From Nyssa sinensis (Eukaryota > Streptophyta > Magnoliopsida > Cornales > Nyssaceae), in NCBI GenBank assembly GCA_008638375.1, contig CM018052.1:4667017-4731016 (forward strand): 64,000 nucleotides of DNA, in the 5' to 3' direction. The notes under the pieces were generated by a model. It saw only the letters and a program-made list of their open reading frames with translations. It searched no databases and was not told where the DNA came from. This document shows positions 47,851 to 57,300 of this stretch, piece by piece; within the stretch, counting starts at the first letter, position 1, and each line of letters opens with the position of its first letter. Made by a program: the position numbers and the translations under genes.

Positions 47851-49033
47851 GTATCTTGGACGAACTTAGGAAAGAATGGGCATCGAGGTACTCGTAGGAC
47901 TTACGTACGGATTACACACAAAGTACGTTTTGTTAAACCGGATTAGCCAATTACAATATTGGACCCATATTATTATTATTATTATTATTATTATTGTTAT
48001 TATTCAGTTTTAGAAATGTCACACTCTACAAAAGATTGATTTAAATAGTAAGCCAAACAAAACCCAACGCGCTTTTCATTGCTTATGTCTCTATATATTA
48101 GTTTATCATTTATAAATGAAATTTAGAATTTTGGGTAGAATAAGACACAGCTAGGAATGGTGAAGAAATATTAAATATGAGAACCAGAAGACCCTGGATT
48201 GAAGAGAAAATGAAAGTTAGTACATAGTATAATGGTGTGTTCATGGGCCAAATATTCAATGGTAAAGCATTTGAACCTATAAATCAACATAAAAAATATA
48301 ATAAATAAATTTTATTTTCATAAATATTTGAAATTTGTTTTATTATTGAGAAATTATAGGGTAAGAAAAGGAAAGGAAATGAAAGAAAAACAATGATAAG
48401 AAAAGGAAAGAAAAAATAAAATAAATAAAATTTATTTTTACAAACAAATAATTAAATTTATTTTATTATTGAAAAATTTTTGGCAAGAAAAAGAAAGGAA
48501 AGAAAATGAAAGAAAATAGATTGGGAAAAAAGATGGGTAAAATAATAATACTACAAGAGCTATTATGGGTATTTTAGTCTTTTCCTAATAAAGAGGGCAA
48601 TTTCGATATTCTGAAATAATTACAAAGAGTATTCGTCAATTGTATTAACGGCTACGTAATGTAGGAGAAATCAGTGCCAACAATTGAAGTAGAGGGGATG
48701 TTAGTGTCATTTTTTAAATTATGATTAGTCAGTTTGTAATGTCATTAAACCTTAAAAAATATCAACATAATTTAACATTTTTTTAAGGAGTAATATTATT
48801 AAGAATTCGTTTGTACATGTGAACAAGATTCTTATTTATTAGATATTTTTAAAATATATTTAATATTAAAGTGATTGTACTAAATAAAATTTTCATATTT
48901 AATGTAATATATGCTAACCATGTTTTTACACTTTTTTTTAATAAAAAAAATGGAACACTCCCCACTGGTCCTTTAATAGCCCGTCTTAGGTTATTGAGTT
49001 TCCTAACAAATAGTAAAACGGAGACGAAGAGTG
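47851..49033. other. upstream region of the dehydrogenase gene
   Basis: No gene. It holds an (ATT)n microsatellite at about 47966-48000 and an imperfect A/G-rich duplication (about 48296-48400 and 48417-48520). The last 200 bp are AT-rich with no single convincing TATA box. The promoter and 5' UTR of the gene must lie here, but I cannot place the transcription start. Confidence 0.5.
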
Positions 49034-49223
49034 ATGCATCTAAGCGAGAACGAGGGAATAGAGGGCAACACATTCGTTGTGACTGGAGGGCTTGGGTTCG
49101 TAGGCTCTGCTCTCTGCCTGGAGCTCGTTAGAAGGGGTGCTCGTCAGGTTCGGGCCTTTGACCTCCGAACCACGTCTCCGTGGTCCGGCGATCTCCACAA
49201 AAATGGGGTCCGTTGTATCCAAG
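49034..49223 (+). CDS. dehydrogenase exon 1
   Basis: Encodes residues 1-63 and the first base of codon 64. It holds the nucleotide-binding TGGLGFVG and the [10 protein letters not shown] strand/loop. Donor site is caag|gtactt. Splitting codon 64 (G) here matches the exon 2 start. Confidence 0.93.
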
Positions 49224-49887
49224 GTACTTCCATTACTTTCTTCATTGATCTCTGTGTAATCATCGGACTTGGGGCTTCGATTGCCTAACTGTTACTGCAA
49301 TACTTGACTTTGATGCCAGTTCAATCCTCAATTCTTGAAATCTATAGCATCTTCTAGTTTTAATTGGGTGGACAAGGTGCAATGGATGTTGGTGACAATT
49401 GGTAATTGCATTAGTCAATTTAATTTAATCAACTTACAAAATTTTCTGTTTGGTCCCCCAAAAATCTGAATTATGTTGAATATTTTAATTAAAATAAAAC
49501 ATTAAGTGAGCTGTTATGATTTTTGATTAGATATTCATTAAGTGTTCAAGAGGCTGCCTATATAAGATTGGATCATTCCAATATACAACAGAAACATTGG
49601 AGTTATATTTTCTCTATTTTCTGGGCAAGACAGAGGATTTGGTACCTTTTGCCTATTATTGACGTGTATATACTAGGCATCATCTGTGAGTTGGTTGCAT
49701 CTTGAAGCCAATTGGCTCCGGTAGTACCTGCACGTGAGGACAGTGCTTGGAGGCGTGCCTCAGTATCTCTCACAGGGCAGATTTTCTTGTTCTTCTCTTT
49801 GCATTCTCTCCTTTGGTATTATTGCATGTTTCCCTTTCTATATTGTTATGCTATATGATAAATTGATACTAAATAATATTTAAAAGT

Positions 49888-49925
<38 letters not shown>

Positions 49926-50838
49926 ACAATCTAAAGTCGAAGCTTGTCAATTTGTGAAAACCGTATTTTAAAGGCTATGTGTCTAATCTGTTGTTTTCCA
50001 AATTTGTAATTTTTTTTTCAAAATAGAAATAAGATATTTGTGTTCCTAATTTTTTGTTTTCTCTGTTACATGTGGTGATTGGAATATATCATGTAATATT
50101 TCCTTTCCTATAGCATTACTTTGTTTAATCCTTTGCTGTGGGAAGTTGACTTGTTAAATAAGGAAAACTTGACTTTTTATATAAGACTTTTCATAACGGA
50201 AGTTTTGGAATATATAGGGCTTTGATTGTGCAGATTAATATATACAGTAAAGGAATATAATCTGTTTTGGAAACCAAGTAACCGAAAACAGCAGTTTTCT
50301 TAACATAATTAAATTCGGCAATCACTATTCAATTTTTTTTGTTAAAAGTTTGACATGTTTTTTATTTATTTTTAATAAAAAGAACAGTCCCTTTTTTTTT
50401 TTTTTTTTTTAAAGATAGGAAAAGTCTATATATTTTGTTATAAAAAGTATACTCTTTAAAAACGTGTGGAAGTACACCTTATGGACCACTGTGAAGAATT
50501 CTTCTACCTTTTAAAAAAATTCTAGAAGTTGTATTAGAGTTCTGGTTTAACTCTAACCTTAGCAAATCAAGTGTTTTGTAGAGAATATCACTTCAATAGT
50601 TTGTATCAAATCAATACCATCAGCAGAGTCAACTTTATTTTACTAAAACTCTTCAATCCAATATATCTAAATATATAAAGGAATTTAAACACTGTTTTGG
50701 TAAGAAAAAAACATTGTTCGATAAATTAGTGCACATAAAATAATAAATCGGTGCACATTAAAAAAAAATAGTCCAGAACCTTGAAACTTAACAGACCGTC
50801 TATATTTCCTTAGTTATATATTGAGGAAGTCTTTTGAA

Positions 50839-50881
<43 letters not shown>

Positions 50882-53800
50882 GAGAATAACTTATAGTGAC
50901 ACTTCTATTTTATCTCTCATAGTAATTAGATACATTAGTTCTCAACTCTCTCTTTTAGGCCTTATTTTAAAATCGAATCGCAAATATTGAGGAAGCACTT
51001 AGTGTTGAACCTGAAAAATTTAGTGGCCAAAATTTTCGTAGTTGGCAAAAACAGTTAAGGTATTGGCTAACTATCCTGGGTTTATGTCAGCCTTAGAAGA
51101 ACCCGAAGCCTCCCAAACAACTTCAACTACTACCCAAGCAAACATCCTCCCAAGAATCAACCTCTAAAATATCTAAGGAACAAATTGAATATCATTGTCA
51201 CAATAGAATCCTTAGTGCTCTTTTTGACCATATCTATGATGTTTACCACACCACCACTAACTAAGGAAATATGGAATGCCTTAAAAGCAGAATATGGAAT
51301 TATGGATGCCGGGGTAGAGAGGTTTAAAGTATCCACTTTTAATAGTTATAAAATAAAAGATTCAAAATCCGTAGGAGACTAAATCCACAAGTTCCGAGAA
51401 CTTCTAAGAGGAGTTGAGAAAAGTGAAACAACACTTAGTGAAGATTTCAAGGTTTTTTGTTTAATTGATAAACTACGCCCCTCGTGGACCGATTTTGCTA
51501 AAACCCTGAGGCATAAAAGGAGAGTTGACCCTTACCCAAGTGATAAGTTCTCTTAGGGTAGAAGAGAAACATAGGGCTAGCACATTAAAGAAAGAAGATA
51601 AAGGCCCTAATTGTGGAAAATCATAACAATTTTAACAAAAAAAATAATAATTGGGGGGGGGGGGGGGGGGGCGAATTTTTAGACTAAATGGTAGAAATTT
51701 GAAGAGAAACACTAAAAACAATAATCCAAATAGGTATCACCAAAATAATAAACCGAAGGCCCACAAAAGAGGAAGGCAACCATGTTATGTTCCAGGGCAA
51801 ACAAATCATTGGGCCAAGAATTGCTACTTCGAAAAGGCTGAGGAGTAGAGATGGAAATTTAATTCGCCCCGTTGGAAGCCCGCCACCCACCCTTAATGGA
51901 ACGGGTTTGGGGGAAGATATTTCTACCCCATTAGGGTTTGGGGAGAAGACACCCCGCACTGATTATATAAAATAAAATAATAATGGATTTTTATACTGCA
52001 TAACTAATGTTTATAATAATTTTTTTTTAGTCACTTATTAAAAGTTTATACAAATTTGATAGAGTTATATGTTTGAAAAAGAAAATAATGTCATTTTAAT
52101 TCTCTATTAATATGTATATTTTTTATTTTAACACATGTATCGTTTTGTTTGAAATGTGTTAATTGCAATTAACTTAATAAAATAAATAAATAAATAAATA
52201 AAAGTTTTGAAATAAATGGGGTCCCCGATGGGGACTCGACCTCCCCTATCACGGGTTTAAACGAGTTAGGGGTGAAGCTTTTTTTCACAGGTCGGGGTTG
52301 GGGAAGGGGTCCCCCTGCCCCAAACTCGCCCCATTACCATTCCTAGCGAGGAGTATGTCCCTAAGTCCAAGCAACATCAATGAGCTCCAAAAGCCCAAGT
52401 CAACATGGTTGAAGATTGATAGAATTTCTTTGAGCCTAACTTTAGGTATAATCCTAGCCCTTCTATTAATTTGACTTGTTAAAACAAAGATTGGTGGTTA
52501 GATTCTGGAGCTAACACACATGTTTGTTTTGATTGTGATCTTTTCAAAACTTATCAAAAATCAAGTGGAGGAAGTATAACTCTAGGAAATGATTCTGTCA
52601 CACGAGTTCATGGAATTGGAGAGATTGATCTAAAGATGACTTCTTGAAAAACCTTGACTTTAAAAGAAGTGTGAAATGTTCCTAAAATTAGAAGAAATTT
52701 AGTGAGTGGGTCATCCTTAGTCCAACAAGGGTTTAAAGTTGTAATGGAATCTAATAAAGTAGTGATTTCAAATAACAATGTATGGTAAAGGATATGTGAG
52801 TGAAGGTCTTTTTAAAGTAAATATTCTCTTTGATGATAATAAAATTTCGTCCTTTTTTTTTTCAATGTTGAATCATGTGATGTATGGCATGGGAGATTAG
52901 GGCATGTTAATTTAAAGAAGATTAAAAGGTTGATAGATCTTGACTTAATCGCTAAGTCCAAAGTAGATTTTAAACGTAAGTGCGAAATTTGTGTACAAGC
53001 AAAACAACCTAGAAAGTCATAAATCTGTCGTTTGCTATACCCAACTTTTAGAATTAATCCATGGCGATGTAAGTGATTCAAATAGACTACCTATTAGGTT
53101 GGAGAATAAATATTTTGGGACATTTATTGATGATTGTTCGAGATTGTCTAGTGTATTTGATTAAAACCAAAGATGAGGTTTTAACAAATTTAAGACTTAT
53201 ATAAATATCGTTGAAATCAATTAGAGAGGAAAATCAAGAGACTTAAGTTTGATAGAGGTGGAGAATATACTTTAGCTGAACTCAATAAATTTTGTGACGA
53301 ACAAGATTATACATGAAGTAACCTCACCTTACTTTTCACAATCTAATTGTGTAGTTGAGAGGAAAAATAGAACTCTAATGGACATGGTTAATTCAATGTT
53401 AATAAGTTTTGAATTACTCGAGAACTTGTGGAGGGAAGCTATTCTTACTATGTGTTTTATCTTAAATAGAGTAATTGTGAAGGATAAGACACCTTTTGAG
53501 ATTTGGGAAAGAAGAAAACCTAATTTAAAAATCTTGAAAGTGTGAGGGTGTCAAGTTAAAGTAGCCATCCCTGAACCTAAAAGAAAGAAAATTGGTCCCA
53601 AGACTATAGACATTGTTTTCTTATGATATTTACAAAGATAGATTCTTGGTTATAAATTCAAAAATAAATGACATCCAAAAGAATACAATAATAGAGTCAA
53701 GAGATGCCATGTATTTTGATGACATCTTTCCATACAAAAATAAAATCCCAAATCAAACTGGTGAGAATCCCTCTACATCAACTAGTGAGATACCCTCCTC

Positions 53801-54323
53801 TAGTTCTTTTAACCCTTCAAATAAAGATAAACCCTCAACTAGTTCTAATGATCAAGAACAATTAACAGAACCTAGGAGTAAGAGGCCTAGAGTAGAAAAG
53901 AACTTTGGGGAAGATTTTTATACCTTTCTAGTTGAAAGAGATCCTAGTACTTATAAAGAAGCTATAATTTCTATAGATGCTCCATTTTGGAAAGAGGCAA
54001 TTAATAGTGAATTTGAATCTATAATCCAAAATCATACATGGGAGTTAACTGATATGTCTCCTGGAAATAAGGTCATTGGGTGTAAATGGGTCTTTAGGAA
54101 CAAGTTAAAGCTTGATGGGAGCATAGATAAATATAAGGCTAGACTAGTTGCTATTGGTTTTACACAAAAGAAAGATATAAATTATTTTGATACTTACTCT
54201 CCTGTATCTGGAATCACTACTATTAGAACTTTATTAGCGTTAGCTTCTATTCATAACTTAGTTATACACCAAATGAATGTTAAGACTACTTTCTTAAATG
54301 GAGACTTAGATGAGAATATATAT

Positions 54324-54357
<34 letters not shown>

Positions 54358-57300
54358 TTATGGAGCAACTTGAAAGGTTTATAGTTAAGGGTCAAGAACA
54401 TAAAGTATGCAAGTTGATCAAATCATTTTTTGGCCCCTAAACAATCGCACGAGAAGTTTGAAAGAGTGGTACTTAATTATGGTTTTCAAATAAATGAACA
54501 TGACAAATGTGTATATTACAAAGGAGATATTGGAGAGTATGTAATTTTGTGTCTTTATGATGATGATATTTTGATATTTGGGACAAACTTAGAAATAGTT
54601 AATGACATAAAATCATATCTTTCAAGGAGTTTTGATATGAAAGATTTAGTTGAGGCTTATGTAATTTTGGAGATGAAATTAGAGAGTAAGGGGATTATTT
54701 TAAATCAAACAAGTACAATAGAAAAAATGTTGAAAAAGTTCAATTATTTTCATAGTAAGCTTGTGACAACTCTATATGATCCCAATGTACCCTTGATGAA
54801 CGATAATGGAGAGCCTATGTCTCAATTAAGGTATTCTCAATTAATAGAGGATCATTATTATATTTAGTTAATAAAACTAGACCTGATATAGCCTTTGCTA
54901 TCGAGAGACTTAGTTGGTATACACATAATCCAAGTAAAGTTCAGTGGGTTGCCTTAGAGAGAGTGTTTAGATATTTGATAGGAACAATGGAATATTCCTT
55001 GTATTATAAAGGTTTTTCTGGAGTAGTGAAAGGATATAGTGATGCTAATTGGATCACTGATAACTTAGGTGTGAAATTTACAACTGGATACGTATTTATG
55101 CATGGAGGAGCAGCCATTTCTTGGGGGTCTAAGAAACAAACTTTGATTTCAAGGAGTACCATGGAGTTTGAATTGATAGCATTAGATACCACATGCACTG
55201 AGGCTGAGTGGATTAAAAATCTATCGTTAGACTTGCCCTTAGTGGAGAAACCAATGCTTGCTATAGCAATATATTGTGATAGGAAGGCTGTGATAGATTT
55301 AGTAAGGTAGACGCATTCAAATAAGAAGATGAACAAACATATATTGGTAAGGTATAAATATGTAAGAAGCTTGCTAAATAAGGATGTAATATCGTTAGAG
55401 TTTGTGAAATTTGAGAAAAATATAGTTGATCAGCTAACGAAAGGCTTGTCAAGGAGCAAAATCCTAGAATTGTCGAGGAGGATGGGCCTAAGCCCGCAAG
55501 GGAGTTACCTACGGAGGTAACCCAACCTTTGTGATTGGTGATCTCATGAAGAAGATTCAATGGGTAGGAACAATCCATAATGCATGACTCAGATTCAACA
55601 CTACTTTGAGGAGATTCTCTCTTGCTCATCCTCATGGCATTAGTGTTGTTGATATATGAGGTTTAGGGAGGGTATTATTCACTATTAGTGCCAAGGTAGG
55701 GTTTTTTCCTGTGAGGTGCAATTCCATTGTACCGTTGGAGGACTCGCTTATATAATACACTGAATGAGGCTAAGGCAAGATTTGCCTGTGAGATTGGTCA
55801 CATGTACCCCTAGAGATTCTCTAAAGGTTCCATGAAAATCAAGATCAGTGCATGGCCATTAATGGCTCTGACCTGCACTTGAATCCTACATCTATACTAT
55901 GTGTGTGACTAGTTGAAGTTTGGTTCAATGGATTTTGTTCAAGACCTAGTTCATTATGATCCTTCAAATGGAAGCTGGTTAACATTAAGTGAGGTTCAAG
56001 TCGGAAAACACCTACACTAATTGCATAGTATAAAGTTGCCCAAATAATTTTTATATACATATACTTGATTTTTATAAAGTTATATTATTGTTTTATTTTA
56101 TTTAAAGTGGGGGATTGTTGAATATTTTAATTAAAATAAAACATTAAGTGGGCTGTTTCAATTTTTAATAGGTTTCTAGCTATAATGATTTTTATAAGAT
56201 TTTCATTAAGTGGCCGTAATGGGTATAATATCAGTCTTAAAGGTTGTAACGGCTAGTTGTTCATGAGGCTGCCTATATACGCCATGGATTGAATCATTCC
56301 AATATACAACAAAAACATTGAGTTTCTTTCTACAAGATAATTCTCTTCTTTTCTTTGTTAGTCTTTCCTTTATATGTTTTCTCAATTTTCTGGGCAATGG
56401 GCAACGTGATAGATGATTCGGTATCTTTGCCTATTGTTGATGTACATATAGTAGGCATCATTTGTGAGTTCATAGGGTTGTATCTTGGAGCCGATTGCCT
56501 CCGGTAGCACCCGTATGTGGGGAGGAGCTTCGACTTTGGGACAGTGCTTGGAGGTGTGCCTCACATCCCTCACAGGCCAGATTTTCTTGTTCTTCTCTTT
56601 GCATTCTCTCCTTTGATATTATTGCATGTTTTCCTTTCTATATTGTTATGCTATATGATAAATTGATACTTCATAATATTTAAAAGTAAAAAAAAAAAAA
56701 AAACCAACAAATTATGCTCAACTTGTTCTTCTGTTTGAAAGATTCATGTCAAAGCATAATTCATTTGGCTTGATGACAACAATTTGTCTTATTTTTGCCA
56801 AAGTACTTCTAAAACAAATGTTCAATTTCCAATTGCCTGTTTTATTGTCTAAATTGAGAATGAAGCTGTAGAGTTCTAGTTGCTTCTGACAAAGATATCA
56901 AAAACCCATCTAGCCCAGGATACCTGCCAGATATAAAGTATTTATATACGTCCTTATTTTCCCAAGTTTGTTTAATTTTATTTTCTCGATTTTCATAGTT
57001 TTTAGTCTGGCTCCTACCTGCAATGAACTACAAGTCCATGCTCACGTCATTATTAATTGACTGCAACTCATCTAGCTAAATTCTTATAGGGGATGTCATC
57101 CAAAAAAAGGATGTTGAAAAAGCATTACGTGGGGCAGATTGTGTTTTCCACCTTGCTTCATATGGCATGTCTGGGAAGGAAATGTTGCAATATGGTCGTG
57201 TTGATGAGGTGAATATAAACGGAACCTGCCATCTCTTGGAAGCTTGTGTTGAGTATGGCATCAAAAGGCTTGTCTATGTGAGCACGTACAACGTTGTGTT

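Larger units (their letters stand above)
49474..56709 (+). mobile_element. degenerate Ty1/copia retrotransposon in intron 1, TSD AATTA
   Basis: Direct LTRs at 49474-49928 and 56116-56709 both start TGTTGAATATTTTAATT, and the target duplication AATTA is perfect (49469-49473, 56710-56714). Order gag, protease, integrase, RT, RNase H (integrase before RT) defines Ty1/copia. Many stops and frameshifts, some of the TGG-to-TGA or CAA-to-TAA type expected from methyl-C decay, make it non-autonomous. It is in the same orientation as the host gene. Confidence 0.92.
49224..57089 (+). other. dehydrogenase intron 1 (7866 bp, transposon-filled)
   Basis: GT at 49224, AG at 57088-57089 (ttcttatag). Of its 7866 bp, 7236 are a Ty1/copia element plus one 5-bp target copy. 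Without them the intron would be about 625 bp, similar to introns 2 (724 bp) and 4 (637 bp). Confidence 0.9.

Noticed and set aside
48296..48520. Imperfect A/G-rich duplication as a regulatory element
   Set aside because: Only two diverged low-complexity copies; nothing links it to the gene's promoter.
49031..49033. GTG just before the ATG as the start codon
   Set aside because: Plant nuclear genes start at ATG; the ATG at 49034 heads the conserved frame.
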